Below, in pieces: positions 1-6,778 of a DNA stretch of 64,000 nucleotides. Position numbers and translations under genes: made by a program. Under the pieces are notes generated by a model. The model saw only the letters and a list, made by a program, of their open reading frames with translations, was not told where the DNA came from and did no database searches. The stretch lies in IMG/VR virus record IMGVR_UViG_3300015371_000017, positions 1-64,000 of that record; one strand, written 5' to 3'. This DNA is from a virus. Within the stretch, counting starts at the first letter, position 1. Every line of letters begins with the position of its first letter.

Positions 1-447
1 GTGGGCCGTCCTGATTTTCACGGTCACGGAATGGATTGGGCGCGTACCGTTGCAAAGAAACATCCAAAGTACGTTTACGGTCGCCGCCAAGGGCTTCTGA
101 TGCACGAGATCGCCACAATGAAATTGCAGTGGTGGCAACTTGGCGACAGCGGCAGTTATTGGAGGCGGCGAAAGTCGCCACGAATCACTTACTCTACAAA
201 GTGCGGAATGTTTTTCTTCGGCCCCGATCCTGAAAGTGAGTACCGCCGCGATAAACCATCAAAGGCAGTCGCTTGTGAGTTGCCACGTCCGAATGCTGTT
301 CTTTGTGGTCGTTGTCGCGGCCAAGGCCCAGTATTCGCCAAAGGCACACAACCCAAACCGAACGGCCCGACAAGATACGAGGCAAGGGAAAGACTTGGCT
401 GCGTTGTTAACGGAGTAGAGCTACCACCTGAAGCCACAGGAACTTAA
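1..447 (+). CDS. Hypothetical protein, 5' partial
   Basis: The frame is open from the first base and ends at TAA, so the true start probably lies before the window; GTG at base 1 is only the first possible codon. The 148 visible residues are basic and rich in Trp, Arg and Gly, with a CGRCRGQG motif near residue 102. I recognise no family. It is the first gene of the plus-strand early block, and composition and strand agree with the genes after it. It could also be a small complete gene starting at an internal ATG (MHEIATMK, about residue 34). Confidence 0.55.
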   Translation: MGRPDFHGHGMDWARTVAKKHPKYVYGRRQGLLMHEIATMKLQWWQLGDSGSYWRRRKSPRITYSTKCGMFFFGPDPESEYRRDKPSKAVACELPRPNAVLCGRCRGQGPVFAKGTQPKPNGPTRYEARERLGCVVNGVELPPEATGT

Positions 448-533
448 CGAGGCTCGCTACCTCAACGGAGAGGAACACAATTCAGGGATCGAAGCCACGG
501 GCAACGAGCGTTGACTAACCACGTCCAGAGTTT

Positions 534-716
534 GTGAGTCGCTTACGCGATCAAGTTGAAATGACTGCTGTTTGTTCATCTTGTCATCGTAAAGTTGAAC
601 GAGTTAAGACGCTCAAAGGCAAAGCTCCATGCTGCGGAACTTACAATGCATTAGTCAGAATTCCGGTCACTAAAAAGTCGTTGACGAAAAAGCGATCTAG
701 CGTTATTGTTGTTTGA
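534..716 (+). CDS. Small zinc-ribbon-like protein
   Basis: A 60-residue basic protein with CSSCH near residue 15 and a CCGTYN motif about 18 residues later, spacing that could bind one zinc ion. The tail is Lys/Ser rich. It starts at GTG; an in-frame ATG nine codons on (561) is an alternative, and neither has a good Shine-Dalgarno sequence. It is one of more than a dozen small CxxC proteins in this window. Function unknown. Confidence 0.5.
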   Translation: MSRLRDQVEMTAVCSSCHRKVERVKTLKGKAPCCGTYNALVRIPVTKKSLTKKRSSVIVV

Positions 717-739
717 CAATTTGATCTTTAGAGTTGCGC

Positions 740-768
740 TAGACAGCGCCCGTGGCAGCGGTTATACT
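740..768 (+). promoter_or_regulatory. Sigma70-like promoter of the early operon
   Basis: TAGACA (740-745), a 17-base spacer, then TATACT (763-768): five of six matches in each box at the ideal spacing. It lies 112 bases before the replication initiator gene, and transcription would begin just before the structured leader at 783-872. This is the best promoter-like match in the left block. Confidence 0.55.
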
Positions 769-782
769 TTGATGACATTAAG

Positions 783-872
783 AGCCTTCAGTTATGAGGG
801 CGCTTTGGACGCTATCTCGTAGTCATCCGAGAGAAACTGCCAACGCGCCAAGCGTTCTCAGAACTGAGGGCT
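783..872 (+). promoter_or_regulatory. Structured leader hiding the initiator ribosome site
   Basis: AGCCTTCAGTT (783-793) pairs with AACTGAGGGCT (862-872) over 11 pairs, one of them G-U. The 3' arm contains the GAGGG Shine-Dalgarno sequence of the gene at 880, and a T-rich tract follows at once. A smaller hairpin, TCTCG with CGAGA, lies inside. The arrangement could act as an attenuator or a translation switch. The pairing is seen directly; its role is inference. Confidence 0.45.
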
Positions 873-879
873 TTTTGTT

Positions 880-1683
880 TTGAAACACACCATCGTTGAC
901 GAAGGCGATCCGAGGAAATACTGGTCACAGATTCCGAACCTCATTTGCGATTTAGGCTTACCCGCACAAGCTCTCGCTCTCTACTTACAAATCAAACGCG
1001 CAGCCGGAGAGTCCGGTGTTTGTTTTAAGTCAACAAGAACGCTCGCACAGGCACTAAAAGTTGGAACGGGAACTGTCGTTAGGGCGAAGGCGCTACTTGA
1101 GCAGCCACTACCGCAGATAGGCAATCGCCCGCTGATTAAAACCGTCGAGAGGACGAACCCTAAAGGCGGCAAGCCTTATCACGAAATCAGAGTAACGGAT
1201 ATCTGGCACTCCAATATGAAAACCTTCACAAGTGCCAATATGGAACTTGATAGTCAAGTGCCAGAATCGGCTAGGCAAGTGCCAAATAACGGTGCTCAAG
1301 TGCCAAAAGCAAGTGCCAATATGGAACTAAAGAAGAACACAAGAGAAGAAGAACCCGTGAAGAAAAAACCACAAGAAGAAATTAGGACGCCCGCTGGCGT
1401 CACGCTCTTCCGCGACATAACAGGGTTCTATCCGAAAAAAGAACTGTTCGCATTGGTTAACGCAGCGTTTGGGGCAGCGCCAGATGAGATTTTTGCGCGG
1501 GAGTGTTATCGCGAGTGGAGCGAGAGAGGTTACAACCCGCGCTCGCTCAAGTGGCTGACCGACTGGTTTGCACACCATGCTCTGCCACCGTCTCGAAACG
1601 GGAACGGGAAAGGACACAGTAAGGCTGAGGGGTTAGATGCAGTGCGTGAGGTTTTAGCAGAGATTCGCGAGGGCAGAGCGTGA
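880..1683 (+). CDS. Replication initiation protein, winged-helix type
   Basis: A 267-residue protein. The N-terminal 80 residues (YWSQIPNLICDLGLPAQALA, then STRTLAQALKVGTGTVVRAK) fit the helix-turn-helix of phage replication initiators and replisome organisers. The middle is a low-complexity linker with repeated QVP and SANMEL units. The C-terminal part, about 170-250, is a small Trp-rich helical domain. The start is TTG with GAGGG nine bases upstream; no better in-frame start exists. It overlaps the next gene by four bases, the usual initiator-loader pairing. It probably binds the origin, and the repeated linker codons are a candidate origin. Family assignment is by pattern only. Confidence 0.65.
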   Translation: MKHTIVDEGDPRKYWSQIPNLICDLGLPAQALALYLQIKRAAGESGVCFKSTRTLAQALKVGTGTVVRAKALLEQPLPQIGNRPLIKTVERTNPKGGKPYHEIRVTDIWHSNMKTFTSANMELDSQVPESARQVPNNGAQVPKASANMELKKNTREEEPVKKKPQEEIRTPAGVTLFRDITGFYPKKELFALVNAAFGAAPDEIFARECYREWSERGYNPRSLKWLTDWFAHHALPPSRNGNGKGHSKAEGLDAVREVLAEIREGRA

Positions 1684-2192
1684 GTGACATTGATCCTAAA
1701 ATCGTGGAGTTGATCGGAGTGTTGACCGCCGTGTTTCCTAATCACTTGAACGGCGAAGGAGTTAAGACTTATGCGCGGCTGTTGTCAGATATTCCGTTGC
1801 CGCTTTTGACTATCGCAATCGAGCAGTGTGCGAACGATTGCACGTTCTTTCCCAAGCCGGTAGAGATTCGAGATCGCGTAATGAAAATTTCACAGATAGC
1901 ACCCGCCAACGCAGGGGAAGCATGGGAAGAAGTAATGATCGCAATGAAGCGCGATGGGTTTCACAAACACCCGAAATTTGACGATCCGATTATACAGCGC
2001 GCAGTAGAAGCGATGGACTGGCAAGCCTTGTGCTCTTCGGAAAACACCATCGCTGACCGCGCACACTTTATGAAAATCTACGATCAACTAATCGAGCGCA
2101 GCAAGCAAGACGCAAAACTTTTACCGAGCGCGATAGCGATGCGAAAGGAATTAACCAGTGGCACAAAACGACTCAATGAAGCCCCTCAGTAA
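1680..2192 (+). CDS. Helicase-loader-like protein (G39P-type)
   Basis: A 170-residue helical protein that starts at GTG inside the stop of the initiator gene (GTGA overlap), so it is probably translationally coupled. The N-terminal 75 residues (ELIGVLTAVFPN, then TYARLLSDIPLPLLTIAIEQC and FFPKPVEIRDRV) resemble the helical domain of phage helicase-loader/inhibitor proteins, which track fork-helicase loading. It has no Walker motif, so it is not a DnaC-type ATPase. With the initiator and no phage helicase or polymerase in view, it would recruit host replication enzymes. Confidence 0.55.
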   Translation: MSDIDPKIVELIGVLTAVFPNHLNGEGVKTYARLLSDIPLPLLTIAIEQCANDCTFFPKPVEIRDRVMKISQIAPANAGEAWEEVMIAMKRDGFHKHPKFDDPIIQRAVEAMDWQALCSSENTIADRAHFMKIYDQLIERSKQDAKLLPSAIAMRKELTSGTKRLNEAPQ

Positions 2193-2364
2193 GATCGCCA
2201 TCGCGGAGTTGGAAAAGGCGCGGGAAGTTATCGGCACGAAAGACGAAGCACCGCACTGTCCGCGTTGTCACGATACAGGATTCGAGCAATACCGCGAAGG
2301 TGGATACGTCAACTCACGCCGCTGCGATCATGTTGTAGACGACGAGAATATGGATATGTTTTGA
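2158..2364 (+). CDS. Small zinc-binding protein
   Basis: 68 residues. CPRCHDTGFEQY followed about 17 residues later by RRCDH forms a CxxC...C pattern like the zinc-binding head of primosomal loaders such as DnaI. The C-terminus is acidic (DDENMDMF). GTG start with AAAGGA eight bases upstream; an ATG at 2176 lacks a site. It overlaps the previous gene by 35 bases, so it belongs to the same transcript. A split zinc domain of a two-part loader is an attractive guess without proof. Confidence 0.55.
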   Translation: MAQNDSMKPLSKIAIAELEKAREVIGTKDEAPHCPRCHDTGFEQYREGGYVNSRRCDHVVDDENMDMF

Positions 2365-2386
2365 CAGCGAATGGAGAGGGCGCAAC

Positions 2387-2683
2387 GTGAAAATAGTTAA
2401 GTGGCTCGCGGATTCTATGAGCGAACGAATCGGTTACGCCATTGTTGAGGTTGAACCGAACGAAGCCGCCACGCTGGAAGATTTTCTCGCGTTGATTGAC
2501 GGTGATAGCGTCGGGCATTACGGCGTAAAGGCTGAACTAGTTGCGACGGGTGATTTTAGCCTAAGCGCGATTAAGAAATCAAAGAACGGCGGCACGTACA
2601 TTCAGCATCAATTCGGATTCCCGCGAGCGTCAATGCTCAAACAAGAACGACGATATTACTCAGTGATGGTCAGCCGAGATTGA
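2387..2683 (+). CDS. Hypothetical early protein, 98 aa
   Basis: Starts at GTG after a GAGAGGG ribosome site. The sequence alternates beta-strand-like stretches (IGYAIVEVEP, YYSVMVSRD) with a short acidic helix, suggesting a small single-domain alpha/beta protein. I recognise no family. It overlaps the start region of the next gene and lies in the same operon. Confidence 0.55.
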   Translation: MKIVKWLADSMSERIGYAIVEVEPNEAATLEDFLALIDGDSVGHYGVKAELVATGDFSLSAIKKSKNGGTYIQHQFGFPRASMLKQERRYYSVMVSRD

Positions 2684-2700
2684 GACATAGAGAGGGTGAA

Positions 2701-2919
2701 ATGAGCGAACCTAACTTTTACGGAACTGTGATGCTCGACGCGGCGCGGGAAGTAACGAAAGAGCCGAAAGATATTCCGCCGTCGCGGCTATCGAAAGGCG
2801 AACCGCGATGTAAATGTACTCACGGTCTAAATTCTCACTATCTCTGCGGCGGCGGCGATGAAACGCGCTGCCTGACAAACTGCGGATGCGCAAGATTTGA
2901 GCGCACTTGGGAAGGATGA
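2701..2919 (+). CDS. Zinc-ribbon protein, 72 aa
   Basis: ATG at 2701 is preceded by GAGAGGGTGAA, which fixes the start. Cysteines at CKCTHG, YLCGGG and CLTNCGC form two possible metal sites in the C-terminal half. The stop overlaps the start of the next gene (ATGA), showing coupled translation. Function unknown. Confidence 0.6.
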   Translation: MSEPNFYGTVMLDAAREVTKEPKDIPPSRLSKGEPRCKCTHGLNSHYLCGGGDETRCLTNCGCARFERTWEG

Positions 2920-3077
2920 ATATGAACGCAAAAGAAAGAAAACAAAGACGCGAGTGGCTCGCTTCTCTACCTTGCGTTGGCGGATGTCCCCATTTCGCCT
3001 TCGAGCGGAAGATGAACCGTCGCCCACTTTCGTGTTCACGTTGTCATCGTCACAAGTGCGTCCCGCGCGGACTGTAA
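2916..3077 (+). CDS. Small Cys/Arg-rich protein, 53 aa
   Basis: A short frame beginning MNMNAKERKQRREW and ending SCSRCHRHKCVPRGL, with Cys pairs at CVGGC and CSRCHRHKC. Its start overlaps the previous stop (ATGA) and the next gene begins five bases after its stop, so it fills the gap in the operon. A second ATG lies two codons in. It looks like a tiny zinc-binding or nucleic-acid-binding protein. Confidence 0.55.
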   Translation: MNMNAKERKQRREWLASLPCVGGCPHFAFERKMNRRPLSCSRCHRHKCVPRGL

Positions 3078-3081
3078 AGCC

Positions 3082-3573
3082 ATGAGTGAACCTAAAGCAC
3101 ACGAACTGAAACATTGCCCGCACTGTAACCGCGATCTACCTCTGAGTGCTTTTGGTATCTGCCGCGCACGTCCAGATGGATTAAACCTTTACTGTCGAGA
3201 GTCGATAAACACGAAGATTGCCGCTAGTCGCAAACGGCTGAGAATGTTTCACCCTAAAGTTAAAAGGACAATCATCAAGCCCAGCTATTCAGACCGCTAC
3301 ATTGGCAAGAAATTAAAATCAGTACGCGCTAGGGACCGAGTTAAAATAGCCATCCGCTTAGGTGCGCAAACCCAGAAAGAGATCATCAGAAAAACTCGAC
3401 TGCCTCAAGATGTCGTGGGTGAGCTAATCGCAGAACTGCTAATCGACCGGAATGAAATTGGCACAAGCATAATTGACGGAGTGAGAATCTACTTTATCGC
3501 TCCACGGCGTAAGCCTATGGTCAAAGCAGAACCTAGAAGCTACGGAGTATCAACGATCTATTTTGCAGCGTAA
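3082..3573 (+). CDS. Zinc finger plus winged-helix-like protein
   Basis: 163 residues. The N-terminus has HCPHCNRDLPLSAFGICRA and a later YCRE, the common phage Cx2C...C finger seen near HNH-like folds. The C-terminal part, about 85-140 (RVKIAIRLGAQTQKEIIRKT, DVVGELIAELL), fits a winged helix where a QKEI turn precedes a recognition helix. Probably a DNA-binding early regulator. ATG start four bases after the previous stop. Confidence 0.55.
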   Translation: MSEPKAHELKHCPHCNRDLPLSAFGICRARPDGLNLYCRESINTKIAASRKRLRMFHPKVKRTIIKPSYSDRYIGKKLKSVRARDRVKIAIRLGAQTQKEIIRKTRLPQDVVGELIAELLIDRNEIGTSIIDGVRIYFIAPRRKPMVKAEPRSYGVSTIYFAA

Positions 3574-3591
3574 GGTGTTGAGGGAGGCGAA

Positions 3592-4284
3592 GTGAAACCA
3601 TACTTTGACGACGGAAAGGGAATAGTGATTTATCACGGGGATTGTCGCGAGATCATTCCGCAGTTGATTATCGACCGAGGCGCGCCCTTCTGCGATTTGG
3701 TCCTTACCGATCCGCCTTACAACGCTGGCAAAGATTACGGCGGACATGATGATAGCCAGTCGGATTCGGATTACGAAGCATTCATTCGGCAAGTAGCAAT
3801 AGAGTGTCTGAAGTCCGCGCCTAATCAAGCGTGGGTTGCTCCGCGCTATAAGATGCGGCTATTTACCGACATCTTCCCATCCGCTCATTTGGTCGCAGTG
3901 CTACGTGGCGCAGCGGGCCCGTTTAGGCAAGGCTGGAGCGATCAATTTGAAACAGTTCTCACTATCGGTAAGCCGTCTCGTTGTGTTCCTGACGTGTGGG
4001 ATGACATTCGATTGAAAGGTGAGGGCTATTTCTTTCGAGAAGAAACCTTTGGACATCCCGGTTACACTCCACAAGGAATCATGTCTCGTTGTGCCTCATT
4101 ATTAGCCGTCGATTCACTTTGCGATCCGTTTTGTGGTACGGGTACGGCGTTGCGAGTCGCTAAGGACCAAAACAAGCGAGCGATAGGAATAGAACTGAAC
4201 GAAGCCTACTGCGAAATTGCGGCGAATCGTTTATCTCAAGAGGTTTTGCAATTTGCCCAAACACGCAACCATGACGAACTGTGA
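3592..4284 (+). CDS. DNA methyltransferase, beta-class, DPPY type (1)
   Basis: 230 residues. The catalytic DPPY (residues 40-43, LVLTDPPYN) comes first and the AdoMet-binding DPFCGTGT lies near residue 180, followed by RAIGIELNEAYCEIAANRL. This order marks a beta-class enzyme; DPPY implies N6-adenine or N4-cytosine methylation. GTG start with GGAGGCGAA upstream. No restriction endonuclease is adjacent, so the likely role is self-protection or regulation. It shares almost identical first 15 residues and ribosome site with the gene at 4362, which indicates a tandem duplication. Confidence 0.85.
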   Translation: MKPYFDDGKGIVIYHGDCREIIPQLIIDRGAPFCDLVLTDPPYNAGKDYGGHDDSQSDSDYEAFIRQVAIECLKSAPNQAWVAPRYKMRLFTDIFPSAHLVAVLRGAAGPFRQGWSDQFETVLTIGKPSRCVPDVWDDIRLKGEGYFFREETFGHPGYTPQGIMSRCASLLAVDSLCDPFCGTGTALRVAKDQNKRAIGIELNEAYCEIAANRLSQEVLQFAQTRNHDEL

Positions 4285-4381
4285 TCACTGTGACAAACCA
4301 ACAGTAAGCCCTATAAACCTTTGTATCGAGTGCGGCAACATCTCAAGCTCAAGGAGGCGAAGTGAAACCATACTTCGATGA
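4271..4381 (+). CDS. Tiny zinc-ribbon protein, 36 aa (copy A)
   Basis: MTNCDHCDKPTVSPINLCIE followed by CG and a short basic tail. It overlaps the end of methyltransferase 1 by 14 bases and the start of methyltransferase 2 by 20 bases, filling the junction. The same cassette recurs at 5552 with VSPxxLCIEC conserved, which supports coding. Two CxxC pairs could hold one zinc ion. Function unknown. Confidence 0.4.
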   Translation: MTNCDHCDKPTVSPINLCIECGNISSSRRRSETILR

Positions 4382-5030
4382 CGGAAAAGGGATAGTGATT
4401 TATCACGGTAATTGCCGTGAGGTTCTGCCGTCTCTGCCTAAGCCCGATCTTGTCGTCACAGACCCGCCTTACGTTGTTGGCGCAAAGGGCTGCGGCCTCG
4501 CAGGGGATCGCGCCTACTTGAAAGAGATAACCGCTCGCGACTTGGATCGTGGTTTTGACGTTAACATTCTCGCGCCCTTCCCGAACTGGTTTTGCTTCTG
4601 CGGGAAACAGCAACTGTTCGAGTTTGCGCCGTTGCTAAAGGATCGCACTTGGATGCTTCTGACGTGGAACAAGCCGAATCCGACGCCTCTCGTTAACAAT
4701 AACTACTTGCCCGATACTGAATACATCTTTCATGTTTGGGAACAAGGCCGCTTGTTTGGTGAGTATGCCGATAAGAGTCGGTTTATCGTGTGGCCTGCGG
4801 AGCAAAACAAATACAGCAACCCTAATGTGAAGCCTGCGCCTATCGTGGCAAAGTGTATTCGGCTCGGAAGTCAACGAGGCGACTTGATCATCGATCCTTA
4901 CTGCGGGAGCGGAAGCACTCTGCGCGAAGCGAAGCGATTGGGACGTCGCGCAATCGGAATCGAGAAGAACGAACGGGACTGCCAAGAGGCGGCGGAAAGT
5001 CTGTGTCAGGAGGTTCTACAATTCGCCTAA
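4362..5030 (+). CDS. DNA methyltransferase, beta-class, DPPY type (2)
   Basis: 222 residues with the same layout as the gene at 3592: DPPY at 34-37, DPYCGSGST near residue 178, and RRAIGIEKNERDCQEAAESL at the C-terminus. The central part, about 45-165, is unrelated to that of copy 1, so target recognition has probably diverged after duplication. GTG start with AAGGAGGCGAA. The stop overlaps the next ATG by one base. Confidence 0.85.
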   Translation: MKPYFDDGKGIVIYHGNCREVLPSLPKPDLVVTDPPYVVGAKGCGLAGDRAYLKEITARDLDRGFDVNILAPFPNWFCFCGKQQLFEFAPLLKDRTWMLLTWNKPNPTPLVNNNYLPDTEYIFHVWEQGRLFGEYADKSRFIVWPAEQNKYSNPNVKPAPIVAKCIRLGSQRGDLIIDPYCGSGSTLREAKRLGRRAIGIEKNERDCQEAAESLCQEVLQFA

Positions 5031-5179
5031 TGCAAATCAAAATACAATTCTACCCTACATCCTCTGGTGAGAGATTGTTGACTTATGCGATCTATCATGG
5101 AGACGTGCTGTGCGGATACTCGCGTTGCTGGTGCAGAGCAGTGAAAGCGGCTGAATGGTTAAGTCTTACTCTGAGGTGA
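5030..5179 (+). CDS. Hypothetical protein, 49 aa
   Basis: ATG overlaps the TAA of methyltransferase 2. The product has a beta-like N-terminal half (IKIQFYPTSS, LLTYAIYHGD) and a YSRCWCRAVKAAEWL motif. Coding is supported by the tight packing: the next gene begins four bases after its stop with a GAGGTGAAAGA ribosome site. No family recognised. Confidence 0.5.
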   Translation: MQIKIQFYPTSSGERLLTYAIYHGDVLCGYSRCWCRAVKAAEWLSLTLR

Positions 5180-5183
5180 AAGA

Positions 5184-5537
5184 ATGTCGCAAATTCAACC
5201 TTACATGGCATGGGCGCAAGGCCAACGGTCTAATGACTATTTCCCGCGCCAACTGATTAGTTGTGATGAAGTGATCGAGATTCCGCGAGAGGTCGCAACT
5301 TGTCCGAAGTGTGACGCCACGCTTTATGCAGAGTTTGAATCGTGGGAAAAAGAGGATGACGGAACGTGGTCAACGGATGCTGCAAAACTTCAATGCGAAA
5401 CCGAACCTTGCATTAGCGATCCTGAGTTTGAGGAATGGATGCGCTGGCACTACGACATGCCTTATGTCTACTGGTTGCCGCTTGAAGTCTGGCTGACTAA
5501 ATGGATCAATCAGCGGTACTACTTCGATTGTGATTAA
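5184..5537 (+). CDS. Acidic hypothetical protein with CxxC pair
   Basis: 117 residues. CPKCDATLYAEF (about residue 40) plus CETEPC (about 72) could form a zinc ribbon. The C-terminal half is rich in Trp and Tyr (EEWMRWHYDMPYVYWLP, WLTKWINQRYYF). Strongly acidic, 5' GAGGTGAAAG ribosome site. It looks like a real phage early protein, but no family is recognised. Confidence 0.55.
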   Translation: MSQIQPYMAWAQGQRSNDYFPRQLISCDEVIEIPREVATCPKCDATLYAEFESWEKEDDGTWSTDAAKLQCETEPCISDPEFEEWMRWHYDMPYVYWLPLEVWLTKWINQRYYFDCD

Positions 5538-5551
5538 ACCCTCGGGCAACC

Positions 5552-5728
5552 ATGCAAAGATGTGATCACCGCGACCGCGAAACAGTAAGCCCTACGCAAC
5601 TTTGTATCGAGTGTTTACGAAAAGGCCACGTCTCAGGACACTGTGATGCTTGCCGAGTTGAGGCTTGGGAAACTGTTTTAAGATTAGAGTCGGCAGAGTC
5701 AGATGATATTGAAACGAGGGCGCAATGA
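5552..5728 (+). CDS. Small zinc-ribbon protein, 58 aa (copy B)
   Basis: Begins MQRCDHRDRETVSPTQLCIE and continues with CLRKGHVSGHCDACRVEAW. It is a longer relative of the 36-residue protein at 4271: CDH, TVSP and LCIEC are shared. Four or five cysteines in CxxC spacing suggest one zinc ribbon. Its stop overlaps the next start (ATGA). A duplicated small cassette travelling with the methyltransferases is the simplest reading. Confidence 0.5.
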   Translation: MQRCDHRDRETVSPTQLCIECLRKGHVSGHCDACRVEAWETVLRLESAESDDIETRAQ

Positions 5729-5952
5729 GCACACACGTCTCACAACCCGAATACGACGATGATTATGATGAATGCGGCTGCGGCGATGAAGATTGCCCGA
5801 CTTGCGGCGGGCGTCTCTGTTGGGAATGCAACGGCGACGGGTTTGTGAGCGGCGAGGATATGAATGATCCGCTCTGGTATGACGAAGACGAATTCTACAA
5901 ATGTCCCAACTGCGGCGGGTCGGGAGACGGGAAGGATTGCACGTACTGGTAG
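5725..5952 (+). CDS. Double zinc-finger protein, DnaJ-like CxxCxG
   Basis: 75 residues, very acidic N-terminus, then CPTCGGRLCWECNGDGF and YKCPNCGGSGDGKDC. The CxxCxGxG repeats resemble the zinc fingers of DnaJ-type proteins, here free-standing. The start overlaps the previous stop and the next gene begins right after the stop. Possibly an anti-host or assembly adaptor; no direct evidence. Confidence 0.6.
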   Translation: MSTHVSQPEYDDDYDECGCGDEDCPTCGGRLCWECNGDGFVSGEDMNDPLWYDEDEFYKCPNCGGSGDGKDCTYW

Positions 5953-6567
5953 ATGAAACGCAGCACTCCATTAAAGCCGGGGAAGGGATTCAAACGGCCA
6001 TCTTTGGTCGAAGTTCGCGAGAAGCAAGCCGAGAAACGCCAAAATCGCCCTGTATCGTCGCTCAGACGCCGGACGCCTGATACTGCGTCCCGAGGGCTAA
6101 ACGCCAGCCAGGGGCTAAATGCGGCGAAATCTCGCCTATCACGGCGGACCAAGCCTCTTCGGACTAAACCGCGCAAAGGCAGAGGTAAGTTACCATCGTT
6201 CAAGTGGCTCAAGAATCGCCTCGATATCTTGACCTCACAGATCGTCCGATTGCGAGATGGTCGCTGCGTTCTCTGTGGTACTTCAGAACGATTGCAGTGC
6301 GGTCATATATTCGGCCGGCGCAGTCATGGCGCCCGATGGGACATAGAACCAGACGGCAACTGTCATGGTCAGTGCTCAGGATGCAATCAGCGTCATAATT
6401 ACGAGCCTCTAAGGTTCTATCGCTGGTTCATTCAGAAGTTCGGGCAAGAGAAGTTTGACGAACTCTATGCTCGCTGGCAAAAGGGCAGAAAGTTTACTCG
6501 ATTGGAATTAGTGAACTTGGTTGCAGAATATGAATCGAGATTGGTAGCGATGAACAATGGAGCATAG
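5953..6567 (+). CDS. NinG/Rap-like HNH-fold recombination protein
   Basis: 204 residues. A basic N-terminal tail (RSTPLKPGKGFKRPSL, many RRTK repeats) precedes RDGRCVLCGTSERLQCGHIF, HGQCSGCNQRHN and FYRWFIQKFG. The order Cx2C, GH, CSGCN matches the NinG/Rap family, structure-specific recombination nucleases with an HNH-like zinc site. It sits at the end of the early replication block, as ninG does in lambdoid phages. Start immediately after the previous stop. Confidence 0.7.
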   Translation: MKRSTPLKPGKGFKRPSLVEVREKQAEKRQNRPVSSLRRRTPDTASRGLNASQGLNAAKSRLSRRTKPLRTKPRKGRGKLPSFKWLKNRLDILTSQIVRLRDGRCVLCGTSERLQCGHIFGRRSHGARWDIEPDGNCHGQCSGCNQRHNYEPLRFYRWFIQKFGQEKFDELYARWQKGRKFTRLELVNLVAEYESRLVAMNNGA

Positions 6568-6778
6568 CTATTACATCATTTTCTTCTACGCCACTTTGTT
6601 TCCAAAGCGGACCGTCATTCACTTATCTGAGCCGATTGATTCTGAAAGAGGGATTGCGTTGGCAACGATGAAGATTGCCGAAGAGAAGAAGATCCCAGAC
6701 GCAGAAAATATCGTGATTCAGAACTGGAAGTTGTTATCTACCGGAGTCACCGTTGATGATACGCGATGCAGCCGGTAG
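6557..6778 (+). CDS. Hypothetical protein, 73 aa
   Basis: Overlaps the NinG-like gene by 11 bases and converges with the late operon, whose last gene ends at 6718, giving a 61-base tail-to-tail overlap. The product starts with a hydrophobic, Tyr/Phe-rich stretch (SYYIIFFYATLF) and continues with a mixed helix. It is the last plus-strand gene of the early block. No terminator is visible between the two converging operons. Confidence 0.45.
   Translation: MEHSYYIIFFYATLFPKRTVIHLSEPIDSERGIALATMKIAEEKKIPDAENIVIQNWKLLSTGVTVDDTRCSR

Noticed and set aside
450-510. Short frame LKPQELNEARYLNGEEHN after gene 1
   Set aside because: No standard start codon or ribosome site; too short to separate from chance, though it looks protein-like.
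713-741. TTGACA at 713-718 as a promoter
   Set aside because: No acceptable -10 box lies 16-18 bases downstream; the pair at 740-768 is much better.
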